A stretch of 64,000 bases of DNA from JAICUY01 sp963716585 (lineage in GTDB: Bacteria > Chloroflexota > Limnocylindria > QHBO01). Location: the NCBI GenBank assembly GCA_963716585.1, contig CAVQTN010000002.1, forward strand, positions 620,001 through 684,000, written 5' to 3'. The notes beneath the pieces were generated by a model. The model worked only from the letters and a program-made list of their open reading frames with translations. It had not been told where the DNA came from and did no database searches. This document shows positions 1 through 8,178 of the stretch, one piece after another (positions within the stretch are counted from its first letter, which is position 1; each line of letters starts with the position of its first letter). The translations under genes and the position numbers were made by a program.

Positions 1-1
1 G

Positions 2-355
2 CTGCGCGGGATGCGCTTCCTGGGCCGCCACGGCGTCACGCTCGAGGAGCGCATGGAGCCGCAGCCCTTCGAGGTCGATGTCACGCTGTGGGCCGACCTG
101 GCGGCCGCGACACGCAGCGACGAGCTGAGCGACACCGTCGACTACGCCGCCGTCCTCGGGGAGGTAACGCGCATCGTGGAGGACACCAGCTTCCGCCTGA
201 TCGAGTCGCTGGCCCAGTCGATCATCGACGCGGTGCTGCAGTCGCAGCCGCGGGTGACCAGCGTCGAGGTCAGCGTGCGCAAGCCGAAGGCTCCGCTGCC
301 GGGGACGCTCGAGACCGTGGAGGCCTCCCTGCGGCGCGACCGAGGGCCGGCCTAG
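2..355 (+). CDS. folB: Dihydroneopterin aldolase FolB, 5' truncated by the window edge
   Basis: FolB cleaves 7,8-dihydroneopterin to 6-hydroxymethyl-dihydropterin and glycolaldehyde in folate synthesis. The frame is already open at base 2 and reads LRGMRFLGRHGVTLEER, matching the conserved FolB N-terminus (hxLxGhxhxGxHGVxxxER), so the methionine at 11 is internal and a few residues lie outside the window. The region around residues 40-60 (DTVDYAAVLGEV) and the C-terminal VSVRKPKAPLPG segment are typical, and the length (about 117 residues seen) fits the family. It converges on the HtrA gene with a 4-nt overlap of the two stop regions. Confidence 0.9.
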   Translation: MRGMRFLGRHGVTLEERMEPQPFEVDVTLWADLAAATRSDELSDTVDYAAVLGEVTRIVEDTSFRLIESLAQSIIDAVLQSQPRVTSVEVSVRKPKAPLPGTLETVEASLRRDRGPA

Positions 356-1647
356 TTCTGCTTGGGAAGCGTCCCCAAGGTCACCTTCAGCTCGGTGGTG
401 CTGTTGCTGCGCAGGACGCGCAGGGTGATCGTGTCGCCCGGCGAATGGGGCAGGATCAGCGCCGAGAGGTCATGGGTGAGGTCAAGCTTCACGCCGTCGA
501 CCGCCACCACGACGTCACCATCGGTCAGGCCCGCCTTGGCCGCCGGGCTGTCCGGAAAGACCGCGGGCGAGCCGTTGCTGGGCGGCTCGACCAGCACGCC
601 CTGGTCGACCGGCAGGTTCCGCTCGGCGGCCAGCTGCCTGGTGATCGGTTGGTAGTAGACACCAATCCACGGCCGGGCGATCGGCTTGCCGGCGAGCGCC
701 TGGGCCATGATCGGCTTGGCGACGTCGACCGGGATGGCGAAGCCGATGCCCTGCGCGTTGTTCGAAACCGCCGTGTTGATGCCGATCACCTGGCCGGAGC
801 TGTCGATCAGCGGCCCGCCCGAGTTGCCCGGATTGATGGCGGCATCGGTCTGGATCAGGTTGTTCAGCTGCTCCGAGCTCGTCTGGCTGGCGTCGCCGGC
901 CTGGATCTGGCGCCCGAGGCCTGAAACGACGCCGGTGGTCACCGTGTTGCGGAAGTTGCCCAGCGGGTTGCCGATGGCGATCGCCAGCTGACCGAGCTCG
1001 AGGCCGCCGCTGCCGCCCAGCGGCGCGGCGACCAGGCCGTCCGCCTCGATCTTGACGATCGCGAGATCGGTGAGCGTGTCGATGCCGATCACCTTGGCGT
1101 CGAAGACCCTGGTGTCGTTGAGCTGCACCGTCAGCTTGTCGGCGCCGTCGACCACGTGCTTGTTGGTCAGGATCCAACCCCTGGCATCGTAGATGAAGCC
1201 CGACCCGACGCCGCTCGTCCCTCCGCCGCCGAAGACGCCGCCGTTCGAGGTCGAGGCGATGGTGACGACCGCCGGCATGACCCTGTCGACGGCGCTGATC
1301 ACCGCGGAGGATTCGTCGATGTGCACCTGCGACACGCTGGAGCTGCCCGGCAGGCCCTGGGTGGGCAGGCTGCCGCCGGAACTCGAGTCGCGCATGAGCT
1401 CGCTCACGGCTGCGGCGGAAAGCCCACCCGACACGATGCCGACCACCAGCGCCACCCCGATCACCGGCATCATCGACGGCCCGCGTCGCTCACCCGCCAG
1501 CGGTGCTGCGACAGGCGGTCGGGTCGACCAGCCGGGCGTCTCGTGCGAGCTGACCGGCCGGGGTGGTCGGGCCGGGGCCGGCCCGTAGCGCTGGACCTCG
1601 ACCGGCTCGGTGTCGTCGTGGCGTGATGTGAGGGTGTCGTCGTTCAT
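352..1647 (-). CDS. HtrA/DegP-like membrane-anchored serine protease with PDZ domain
   Basis: This is an envelope quality-control protease of the trypsin-like S1C family. A proline-rich cytoplasmic N-terminus is followed by one membrane segment (about residues 59-84) and a serine-rich linker. The protease domain shows the triad: H164 in TNKHVVD, D194 in TDLAIVKI and S276 in NPGNSGGPL. A PDZ domain follows (about 330-425, with SPAAKAGLTDGDVVVAVDG). The 431-residue single-PDZ layout is like actinobacterial and chloroflexi HtrA/PepD. A TACCCT box lies 20 nt upstream of the ATG. It sits just downstream of a two-component system, a common arrangement for envelope-stress genes, but no direct control is visible. 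Confidence 0.92.
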   Translation of the reverse strand: MNDDTLTSRHDDTEPVEVQRYGPAPARPPRPVSSHETPGWSTRPPVAAPLAGERRGPSMMPVIGVALVVGIVSGGLSAAAVSELMRDSSSGGSLPTQGLPGSSSVSQVHIDESSAVISAVDRVMPAVVTIASTSNGGVFGGGGTSGVGSGFIYDARGWILTNKHVVDGADKLTVQLNDTRVFDAKVIGIDTLTDLAIVKIEADGLVAAPLGGSGGLELGQLAIAIGNPLGNFRNTVTTGVVSGLGRQIQAGDASQTSSEQLNNLIQTDAAINPGNSGGPLIDSSGQVIGINTAVSNNAQGIGFAIPVDVAKPIMAQALAGKPIARPWIGVYYQPITRQLAAERNLPVDQGVLVEPPSNGSPAVFPDSPAAKAGLTDGDVVVAVDGVKLDLTHDLSALILPHSPGDTITLRVLRSNSTTELKVTLGTLPKQN

Positions 1648-1667
1648 GCGGTGGGGCTTGGGCTCGC

Positions 1668-1673
1668 AGGGTA
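1668..1673 (-). promoter_or_regulatory. Putative -10 box (TACCCT) of the HtrA gene
   Basis: TACCCT on the minus strand ends 20 nt before the HtrA ATG at 1647. The same hexamer precedes the SDR gene (19675) and the glycosyltransferase operon (13537). No clear -35 is seen. Confidence 0.4.
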
Positions 1674-1744
1674 TGGGGTGACGCGGGCTGGACCGAGATC
1701 ATCGACCGCGCGCATTGCGCGCAGGCAAGCGAGTGTGTGAAGTT

Positions 1745-3223
1745 TCATTGATCTTGCAAAGCATTCGACGGCGGGTCGAGCGGCAGATGGACACGGAAGG
1801 TGGCTCCCTCGCCCTCGCGGCTGGCGACCTCGATGCTGCCGCCGTGCATCTCGACGATCGAGCGCGAGATGGCCAGCCCCAGGCCGCTCCCGGAGGCGCG
1901 GGCTTCGCCGACGTTGGTCCCGCGGTAGAAACGCTCGAAGATGCGGGGCAGCTCGTCACGGGGAATGCCCGGGCCGCTGTCGGCCACCTCGATCGTCGCC
2001 TGGCCGTTGCCGTCGGTCAGCTGCAGCTGCACCTCGCCGCCCCGCGGCGTGAACTTCAGCGCATTGCCGAGCAGGTTGCTCATCAGCTGCACCATCCGCT
2101 CGTGGTCGAAGCGGGCCATGATCGGCTTGCCCGGCGCGGACGAGGTGAGGGCCACACCTCGCTGCTCGGCGTCTTCGGCGTGCGCCTCGACGACGGAGCC
2201 CAGCGGATCGCGCAGGTCGCTCCAGCGCATGTCGAGCGGGAAGATGCCGGCGTCGATGCGCGACAGGTCGAGCAGGTTGGTGCTCAACCACTCCAGGCGG
2301 CTGATCTGTTCGCGCGATCGCCCCAGAAACTCGTGGCGGGTCGCCTCGTCGACCGATCCCTCGTGCTGCAGGTCGGTGAAGGTCCGCAGCGCGGCGATCG
2401 GCGTGCGCAGCTCGTGGCTGACATCGGCGACGAAGTCACGCAGCCGATCCCGATCCGCCTGCAGCAGGCGCAGCGACTCGGACAGCCGATCGGCCATCAG
2501 GTTGAACTGCTGGCCAAGCTCGTCCACCTCGCGCACCCGCGACGGTGGCACCCGCTGGTCGAGCTCCCCCGCCGTCAGCCGAGCCGAAACGCGCCGCATC
2601 CGATCGATCGGGCGCGTCAGGCGACGACCGACCAGCAGGCCAACGAGAAGCGCCACGATCAGCGCCAGGATGCCCGCCCCGAGCAGCGCGGTGCGGACCC
2701 GGTCGAGGGTCGTGATCCGGGATGTGTAGGGCTGACTGACGACGACGCTGAAGAGGAACTGGCCGGAGACGGTCTGTGGATTGGGGATGCCGATCAGCCG
2801 CTCACTCCGCTGGCTCTCGACTGCGTTGTCCACGCGCAGTCCCTGGCCAGCGAGCTCGGCCGTGTCGCTGGGCGACGCACGCGCGGCAAGGGTCCCGTCC
2901 TCGTTGTAGAACTCGACCGTGCCCTGGACGAAGTTGTCAGCGGCGAACTGCGCCTGCTGGCGCAGGAATCGCCCTTCACGCAGCTCCTTGTTGGTCAGGA
3001 CCTGCGGCTTGCTCTCGGCCACCGACTCGGCCTGGTTCTGCAGGAACAGCGCGGTTGCCTGGCCGGCATTCTTGAGTCGCAGCTCGGCCTGGTCGACGAA
3101 GTAGCCGGGCAGGATCTGGAAGAGCGCCAACCCGGAGACGAGCAGGCTGATCGCGGCGATGCTGCTCAGCGTCAGCACCAGGCGCACGTCGAGCCTGCTG
3201 AAGAAGGAGCGAAGCGTGGTCAT
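1745..3223 (-). CDS. HAMP-domain sensor histidine kinase
   Basis: Membrane sensor kinase of 492 residues. It has a first membrane segment (about 15-37), an extracytoplasmic sensor region (about 40-172), a second membrane segment (about 178-199), HAMP (200-252), HisKA with phospho-accepting H270 in VSHELRTP, and a HATPase domain with an N box (LLGNALKFTPRGG), DSGPGIP and GSGLGLAI. It lies 27 nt downstream of its response regulator and is almost certainly co-transcribed. The order regulator then kinase, with HtrA beyond, is compatible with envelope-stress sensing, but the signal is unknown. Confidence 0.93.
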   Translation of the reverse strand: MTTLRSFFSRLDVRLVLTLSSIAAISLLVSGLALFQILPGYFVDQAELRLKNAGQATALFLQNQAESVAESKPQVLTNKELREGRFLRQQAQFAADNFVQGTVEFYNEDGTLAARASPSDTAELAGQGLRVDNAVESQRSERLIGIPNPQTVSGQFLFSVVVSQPYTSRITTLDRVRTALLGAGILALIVALLVGLLVGRRLTRPIDRMRRVSARLTAGELDQRVPPSRVREVDELGQQFNLMADRLSESLRLLQADRDRLRDFVADVSHELRTPIAALRTFTDLQHEGSVDEATRHEFLGRSREQISRLEWLSTNLLDLSRIDAGIFPLDMRWSDLRDPLGSVVEAHAEDAEQRGVALTSSAPGKPIMARFDHERMVQLMSNLLGNALKFTPRGGEVQLQLTDGNGQATIEVADSGPGIPRDELPRIFERFYRGTNVGEARASGSGLGLAISRSIVEMHGGSIEVASREGEGATFRVHLPLDPPSNALQDQ

Positions 3224-3250
3224 CGGCTCATCAGTCTCCGACGCGGCGAG

Positions 3251-3946
3251 TCAATCCTCGGAGAACGCGTAGCCGACGCCCCTGACCGTCTTGATGTAGC
3301 GCGGCTGGCCGGGATCCGGCTCGATCTTGTCTCTGATGTGGCTGACGTGGACGTTGATGGTTCGCTCGTCCGCCTCGATCGCCTCGTAGTCGCGCACGAG
3401 CTCAAGCAGCTGGGATCGGGTGTAGACGCGACCGGGGCGGGTGGCCAGGTGGCGCAGCAGATCGAACTCGGTGGTTGTCAGCGCGATCCGCTCGCCGTCG
3501 CGGGTCACGCGGCGCCGGTCGAGGTCGATGACCAGGTCACCGCGACGCAGCGTGCGCCCGACCTCGGTGTTCGCCAGCTCGCCGTACGCGCGCCGCAGCA
3601 GCGCCTTCACGCGGCTGACCAGCTCGCGGACGCTGAACGGCTTGACCAAATAGTCGTCCCCGCCGATCTCCAGGCCGACCACCTTGTCGACCTCGTCGGC
3701 ACGCGCCGTCAGGAACAGGATCGGCACCCGCGACTCGCGGCGGAGCTGGCGGCAGACCTCGAAACCGTCGATGCCCGGCAGCCGCACGTCGAGCAGGACG
3801 AGCTCGGGGACGAGGTCGCCGAATCGCTTGAGCGCTTCCTCCCCGGTCGGCGCGACATTGACCGAGTAGCCTTCGCGCTCGAGCGCCACCTGGACTCCGC
3901 GCGCGACGGCGGGCTCGTCCTCGACGATCATGATGGTGCCGGCCAT
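3251..3946 (-). CDS. OmpR/PhoB-family response regulator
   Basis: DNA-binding response regulator of 231 residues. The receiver domain has acidic residues D10-E11, phospho-acceptor D53 in LLDVRLPG, T82 (FLTARAD) and the lysine of YLVKPF. The C-terminal winged helix (about 135-230) ends in the typical TVRGVGYAF. I chose the ATG at 3946 over longer open sequence because homology starts at MAGTIMIVEDEPAVARG and a perfect TATAAT lies only 9 nt upstream, so the transcript is probably leaderless or nearly so. It leads a two-gene operon with the kinase. Confidence 0.95.
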   Translation of the reverse strand: MAGTIMIVEDEPAVARGVQVALEREGYSVNVAPTGEEALKRFGDLVPELVLLDVRLPGIDGFEVCRQLRRESRVPILFLTARADEVDKVVGLEIGGDDYLVKPFSVRELVSRVKALLRRAYGELANTEVGRTLRRGDLVIDLDRRRVTRDGERIALTTTEFDLLRHLATRPGRVYTRSQLLELVRDYEAIEADERTINVHVSHIRDKIEPDPGQPRYIKTVRGVGYAFSED

Positions 3947-3955
3947 GGGACACCG

Positions 3956-3961
3956 ATTATA
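3956..3961 (-). promoter_or_regulatory. -10 box (TATAAT) of the response regulator operon
   Basis: Perfect TATAAT on the minus strand with 9 nt to the ATG at 3946 and no SD in between. The expected transcription start falls within about 3 nt of the start codon. Confidence 0.6.
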
Positions 3962-4019
3962 GGCAGAAGCGGCCGTCGCCCCGATCCGGCGGCCGGTTGC
4001 CCGACATCGCCGGCGCTGG

Positions 4020-4025
4020 TACCAT
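4020..4025 (+). promoter_or_regulatory. Putative -10 box (TACCAT) of the L25 gene
   Basis: TACCAT lies 73 nt upstream of the L25 ATG in the divergent gap shared with the response regulator promoter. The -35 is unclear. Confidence 0.35.
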
Positions 4026-4098
4026 CCGGGTTCGCGCAGCGAGGCAACGTCCGAGTCCGGCGTTGCTCGCACTTCCCTCCCGAGGATCAACCACTCGC

Positions 4099-4770
4099 AT
4101 GGATCTTGAGCTCGCCCTGGACGCTCGCCGGGCCATCGGCAAGGAGAACAAGCGCCTCCGCCGCGAGGGCATCGTGCCGGGCGTCGTCTTCGGCAAGGGG
4201 TCGCCATCGGTTCCGGTGCAGGTGGACGCCAAGGCGTTCGACACCCTGTACCGCGCCGCCGGCCGCACGAGCATCGTCAAGATCACCGTCGACGGCAAGG
4301 GAACGGCCAAGAGCGCGATCATCAAGGAGATCCAGCGCCACCCCGTGAGCGGGCGTGCCGTGCACGTCGATTTCTTCCTGGTCAACCTGACCCAGGAGAT
4401 GCAGGCGGATGTGCCGCTCAACTTCGTGGGCACTGCGGCGGCGATCGAGATGGAGAACGGCACGCTCATGACGCCGCTCAGCCACCTCAAGGTCAAGGCG
4501 CTGCCGGCCGAGATGCCGCACGAGATCCAGGTCGACATCTCTCCGCTGATCGACATGGAAACCGCCATCCACGTGCGCGACGTGCCGGTCGACGAGAAGA
4601 TCACCATCCTCAACGAGCCGGATGAGCTGCTTGCACGCGTCCTTCCGCCCCGCGTCGAGGAGGAGCCCGAGGTGCCGGCCGAGGAGGCCGCCGCCGAGGA
4701 GGCCGAGGGAGCCGAGGGCGCAGCCGCCGCCGCGGAGGACGGCGAGGCGCCGTCCGAGGACGAGAGCTAG
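4099..4770 (+). CDS. rplY: 50S ribosomal protein L25/general stress protein Ctc
   Basis: 5S-rRNA-binding ribosomal protein of the long Ctc/TL5 type, 223 residues. Residues 1-90 form the L25 domain (MDLELALDARRAIGKENKRL, then GIVPGVVFGKG). Residues 95-185 are the C-terminal beta domain. The last roughly 35 residues are an Ala/Glu-rich acidic tail of unknown role that is frequent in this family. A start at 4099 fits homology, with a GAGGA-like SD about 10 nt upstream, although the frame is open further upstream. It is transcribed away from the two-component operon. Confidence 0.93.
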   Translation: MDLELALDARRAIGKENKRLRREGIVPGVVFGKGSPSVPVQVDAKAFDTLYRAAGRTSIVKITVDGKGTAKSAIIKEIQRHPVSGRAVHVDFFLVNLTQEMQADVPLNFVGTAAAIEMENGTLMTPLSHLKVKALPAEMPHEIQVDISPLIDMETAIHVRDVPVDEKITILNEPDELLARVLPPRVEEEPEVPAEEAAAEEAEGAEGAAAAAEDGEAPSEDES

Positions 4771-4811
4771 CCGCTCAGGGACCCGAACGCCCGCCCGCGG
4801 CGCGCGGCGTG

Positions 4812-5174
4812 CTACCGCTCGGCGCGGTATCGTCGCTCGCCGGTGGCCGTGTCCAGGTGCACGCGCATCACCCGGTTCGTGGTCGGGTCGACGAAGACCT
4901 CGTCGGTCGGCTGAAAGCGCGGCTCGAGCGGCGTGTCGGGCTCTCCCCCGCCAGGCCCGGGTGCGGCCGCTTCGCGCTCGGCGGCCTCCGAGCGATAGCG
5001 TGTTCGTTCCCAGATCGCCGCCACCACGCCGACCGCTCCCAGCACGATGAGCGGGATCTGCGGCACGCCGATCGCCAACAGCGCCAGGCCCAGTCCCAGC
5101 AGGATCGCGCCACCGACGCCGACCAGCAGTCGCAGGACCGGGAAGAGCGGACTACTCGACGGGCTGTGGCGCAT
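4812..5174 (-). CDS. Small membrane protein of unknown function
   Basis: A 120-residue protein with two adjacent hydrophobic segments (about 11-35 and 38-55) and a charged cytoplasmic-like tail. The tail ends in a conserved-looking block, EVFVDPTTNRVMRVHLD, suggesting a small soluble domain. I recognise no named family. Its start overlaps the end of the YbjQ-family gene by 23 nt, so the two are probably co-expressed. It converges on the L25 gene. Confidence 0.7.
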   Translation of the reverse strand: MRHSPSSSPLFPVLRLLVGVGGAILLGLGLALLAIGVPQIPLIVLGAVGVVAAIWERTRYRSEAAEREAAAPGPGGGEPDTPLEPRFQPTDEVFVDPTTNRVMRVHLDTATGERRYRAER

Positions 5175-5502
5175 CGGCCTGCGAGTCCGGCTCCACGACG
5201 ACCGCGGTCCCGTACGCGACGATCTCCGACATCGTGTTCCCGAGCTCCGAGCTGTCGAAGCGCATCGAGATGACTGCGTTGGCGCCCATCAGCGTGGCGT
5301 TCTCGATCATGCGGTCGAGCGCCTGGCGGCGAGTGTCCTCGAGCAGCTCGGTGTACTCGTGGATCTCGCCGCCCACCAGCGAGCGCAGGCTTGCCGTCAG
5401 GTTCCCGGTGAAGCCTCGACTGCGGACGACGAGGCCGAAGACCATCCCTTTCGACTCGGTGACCCGGTGACCCGGGACGAACGGTGCGGTGTTGGTGATC
5501 AT
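5152..5502 (-). CDS. YbjQ/UPF0145-family protein
   Basis: A 116-residue protein of the YbjQ family (annotated as heavy-metal-binding domain; true function uncertain). It shows the conserved pattern with GYRVTESKG-like (GHRVTESKGMVFGLVVRSRG), the central DTRRQALDRMIENATLMGANAVISMRFDS and a C-terminal YGTAVVVEP. The ATG at 5502 was chosen because AGGAG lies about 9 nt upstream. The family forms a pentameric beta/alpha barrel. Confidence 0.9.
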   Translation of the reverse strand: MITNTAPFVPGHRVTESKGMVFGLVVRSRGFTGNLTASLRSLVGGEIHEYTELLEDTRRQALDRMIENATLMGANAVISMRFDSSELGNTMSEIVAYGTAVVVEPDSQADAPQPVE

Positions 5503-5555
5503 CGGGGTGCGAGCTCCTGCCGTCTTCGGGTTGCCTGCGCGAATTCCGGCCAATT

Positions 5556-6416
5556 CTAGGGCAGGCGCATCCACCGGTGGGTCACCGCCGACCACGGCAC
5601 CTCTGCGGCGCGCAGCAGCAGCACCACGTCACCCAGCGCGTGGCCCGGCACGGGACGCCGCGGCGGCGCGACCGCTTCGACGTGGGGCGGCGGCGGGAGC
5701 GGCGCCGCCTCGCCGCCAGGCCCGACCGCGTGGGCGGCACCGATCAGCTGCGGCACGGTGATGAAACCGAAGCCGCGGCTTCTTAGCCCGGCGATGATCG
5801 CAGGGAGCGCCTGCGGGGTGTGGTTGGGACCGACGTGCAGCAGGATCACCGAGCCATCCCGCGCGGCGGCCAGGACGCGCTGCGTGATCAGGGACGCGGA
5901 GATGCCCGACCAGTCGCGCGGATCGACGTCCCACAACATCAGGGTCGGGTAGCCGGCGTTCGCCGCCGCGGCCGCCACGCGCGCGTCGTAGTCTCCGTAG
6001 GGCGGGCGCATGACGTCGATCGGCGCGCGGCCCGACAGCTGCGTGATCAGCTTCGTGGCGCCACCGATCTGATAGGCGAGCGCCGCATCAGAGATCTTCG
6101 GCAGATCGAGGTGCGCGACGGTATGGTTGCCGATTGGGTATCCCGCGGCCGCGATCGCGTGCCAGACGGCCGGGTCGGCGGCCATGGCATCGGTGTACGG
6201 GAAGAAGGTGGCGGCGACGCCGCTGCCCTGCAGGGTCGCCAGGATCGAGCGAGCGCTGGCGGGCGAGTCACCGTCGTCGAAGGTGAGCGCCACGACCGGA
6301 TGCACGCGCGAGCCATTGCTCACGATCCGGGCGCTGAGCGCACCCACCGGCGTGACCGAGGCAAGCATGGTGCCCACGATGAGCAGCGGCAGCAGGCGGA
6401 GCGTGCGAATGCGCAT
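5556..6416 (-). CDS. Secreted polysaccharide deacetylase (NodB fold, CE4)
   Basis: A metal-dependent de-N-acetylase acting on cell-wall or exported polysaccharide. The ATG at 6416 gives a clean signal peptide (MRIRTLRLLPLLIVGTMLAS). The CE4 motifs are present: motif 1 LTFDDGD (catalytic base and metal Asp), motif 2 NHTVAH (metal histidines), motif 3 RPPYGDYD, then LWDVDPRDW and a late ILLHVG. Total 286 residues. The C-terminus has a PPPP-rich stretch and extends past the usual domain. A TTG start 27 nt upstream is possible but would spoil the signal peptide. Confidence 0.9.
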   Translation of the reverse strand: MRIRTLRLLPLLIVGTMLASVTPVGALSARIVSNGSRVHPVVALTFDDGDSPASARSILATLQGSGVAATFFPYTDAMAADPAVWHAIAAAGYPIGNHTVAHLDLPKISDAALAYQIGGATKLITQLSGRAPIDVMRPPYGDYDARVAAAAANAGYPTLMLWDVDPRDWSGISASLITQRVLAAARDGSVILLHVGPNHTPQALPAIIAGLRSRGFGFITVPQLIGAAHAVGPGGEAAPLPPPPHVEAVAPPRRPVPGHALGDVVLLLRAAEVPWSAVTHRWMRLP

Positions 6417-6503
6417 CGGTCGACGAGTCCCCCTCGGGTACAACGGTCACCACCAGAACGGCTGCGCGGCGGCGGCTGTTGCAGCGCGGCGAATCTTACC
6501 CGG

Positions 6504-6953
6504 TCAACCGATCAGCGCGTGCGTCGGGCGCGTCACCGCAGCCGGTGCCCGACCGGGGCCCACCGCCACGAGGTCACGACCGATCGCGAGCTCCCACGGC
6601 CCGTAGAGCAACCGGTAATCGCGAAGATCGAGCAGGTCGGCCACCACGAGGGCGCCGGCCGCGTTCGAGACTGCCGTCGCGACGCTGAGCCACGGCCCGA
6701 TCTCGCCGTAACGCGCCGTGCGAAACGCCGAAGCGGCTTCGCGACGGGCCTGCTCGTAGGAGGCCTGCCGTCCGGCGCGTGCCGCCACCCGAGCAGCTGA
6801 CCGCAGAGCGTCGTGCTCGGCGTACCCCTCGGTGCGCGTCTCGAACCAGGCGATACGCGCCTCGAAGAGGGCCATCGCCTCTTCGCGGAGCAGCGTTGCT
6901 GCACGCCTGATCAGTGAGTTGACTGCCGTCCGATTGGGCCCGAAATCGAACAT
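6504..6953 (-). CDS. Conserved-looking hypothetical protein
   Basis: A 149-residue protein, mainly Ala/Arg-rich helices. An N-terminal helix pair (RRAATLLREEAMALFEARI) could be coiled coil. The middle, LSVATAVSNAAGALVVADLL, is mildly hydrophobic. No known domain is recognised. The start is supported by an AGAGG SD about 7 nt upstream. It lies between a tRNA gene and the deacetylase on the same strand. Confidence 0.6.
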   Translation of the reverse strand: MFDFGPNRTAVNSLIRRAATLLREEAMALFEARIAWFETRTEGYAEHDALRSAARVAARAGRQASYEQARREAASAFRTARYGEIGPWLSVATAVSNAAGALVVADLLDLRDYRLLYGPWELAIGRDLVAVGPGRAPAAVTRPTHALIG

Positions 6954-7040
6954 GGGCGTCCTCTTCCCACTCGCACGATGGGATGGCTCGTCATCCGCTC
7001 CTGCGAGGGCACGTCTGAGCGGATCGAGCTGGGCGGGCTA

Positions 7041-7115
7041 TGGAGCCGAAGGTGGGATTCGAACCCACGACCGACGGTTTACGAAACCGTTGCTCTACCC
7101 CTGAGCTACTTCGGC
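7041..7115 (-). tRNA. tRNA-Thr (anticodon CGU)
   Basis: The minus strand folds as a complete tRNA. The acceptor stem is GCCGAAG/CTTCGGC with discriminator U and an encoded CCA. The D arm contains AGCTCAGGGGTAGAGC, the anticodon stem is ACGGT/ACCGT with loop TTCGTAA, and the T arm contains GGTTCGAATCC. The anticodon CGU reads ACG. A TAGAAT box lies 13 nt upstream of the 5' end. Confidence 0.97.
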
Positions 7116-7128
7116 GGGTTGGGGCGCG

Positions 7129-7134
7129 ATTCTA
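7129..7134 (-). promoter_or_regulatory. -10 box (TAGAAT) of tRNA-Thr
   Basis: TAGAAT on the minus strand, 13 nt before the mature tRNA 5' end; no convincing -35 was found. Confidence 0.5.
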
Positions 7135-7190
7135 GCAGCGGACGCGCCACCACCGCCAGCACCGATCAGCGAACCGCCGCAGCGTCGCGG

Positions 7191-8144
7191 TCAGCCGCCG
7201 GAATCGTCGATGTGCTGGTGCACGTACGCGCGCATCGCGTCGACGTCCGGCTCGAGGATGTAGCCGCGCCCGTCGCCTCGGTCGCCCTCGAAGGTGATGA
7301 ACTCTGGCGGCTTCAGCACCTGGCGGCTGACGTCGGCGAACTGCGCGCGGCGCGCGATCTCGAGCAGCGTCGGAAGATCGTTCAGCGGCAGGTCGGTCTT
7401 CAGCTCGTGCAGTCCGTCCAGCAGCGACGCGAGGTCGACATCGGCCTGCGGAGCGACGAGGCTGCCGACGAGCTGCAACAGGACCTCCTGCTGGCGCGCC
7501 GCCCGGCCGTAATCCGTGTCGACTCGTGTGCGCGAATAGGCGAGCGCGGTCTTGCCGTCCAGGGTCTGCGGTCCGGCCGGGATGTCGAGCTTCACCTTCG
7601 GGTCGCGCAGGGCGGTGGCCGGGTTGACCTTGACGCCGCCCGCCGCGTCGACCAGGGCGACCAGGTCGTCCATGTCGATCTGGACGTAGTGGTCGATCGG
7701 CACGTCGAGCAGGGTGGACATGGCGCCGACCAGCGTCTCGACGCTGCTCGTGGCTTCAATGGCGTTGACCTTGCGCGACCAGGTCGTGCCGTCCGGCATG
7801 GGGATGTCGGTCGTGTCGCGCGGCAGGCTCACCAGCGTCACCTCTGACTGGTCGGCATCGATGCTGGCCAGGATCAGGGTGTCGGTGTTCACCCCCTCGC
7901 CGGCGGCCGCACGCGTTGCGTTGACATCGGTTCCGATGACCAGCACCGTCAGCCGATGGTCGAGCAGGTCGGCATTGAAGCTGGCCGATGGGACGGCTGA
8001 CGACGGCTGGGCCGCCGGTGGCGTCCGGCGTCCGCCGAGCAGCACGAACAGCAGCACCGCCGCCGCGATCAGCAGCACGATCACCCCGACGATCAGCACG
8101 GTCGGCGCGTTGCGCTGCCGGGGAGCTGGTCGGCTCATGGCCAT
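7191..8144 (-). CDS. LytR-CpsA-Psr (LCP) family protein
   Basis: LCP enzymes transfer glycopolymers from lipid carriers to peptidoglycan at the outer face of the membrane. Of 317 residues, 13-38 form the membrane anchor (VLIVGVIVLLIAAAVLLFVL), followed by the LCP domain. Diagnostic motifs are VLVIGTDVN, TDTLILASID, LVSLPRDT with the pyrophosphate-binding Arg, and YSRTRVDTDYGRAARQQ. The C-terminal roughly 60 residues are extra. The gene is 34 nt downstream of nth, probably the end of the same transcript. A second methionine 6 nt into the gene is an equally possible start. Confidence 0.93.
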   Translation of the reverse strand: MAMSRPAPRQRNAPTVLIVGVIVLLIAAAVLLFVLLGGRRTPPAAQPSSAVPSASFNADLLDHRLTVLVIGTDVNATRAAAGEGVNTDTLILASIDADQSEVTLVSLPRDTTDIPMPDGTTWSRKVNAIEATSSVETLVGAMSTLLDVPIDHYVQIDMDDLVALVDAAGGVKVNPATALRDPKVKLDIPAGPQTLDGKTALAYSRTRVDTDYGRAARQQEVLLQLVGSLVAPQADVDLASLLDGLHELKTDLPLNDLPTLLEIARRAQFADVSRQVLKPPEFITFEGDRGDGRGYILEPDVDAMRAYVHQHIDDSGG

Positions 8145-8178
8145 TGACCCAGCGGATTCCGTGCCGTCAGTGGCATCG

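Noticed and set aside
1715..4348. Very long open frames antisense to the two-component genes (similar ones lie antisense to 8.4-10.2, 20.3-22.2 and 40.6-41.8 kb)
   Set aside because: They mirror real genes with clear domains; in GC-rich DNA antisense frames stay open by codon bias and their translations are low-complexity Arg/Ala/Gly.
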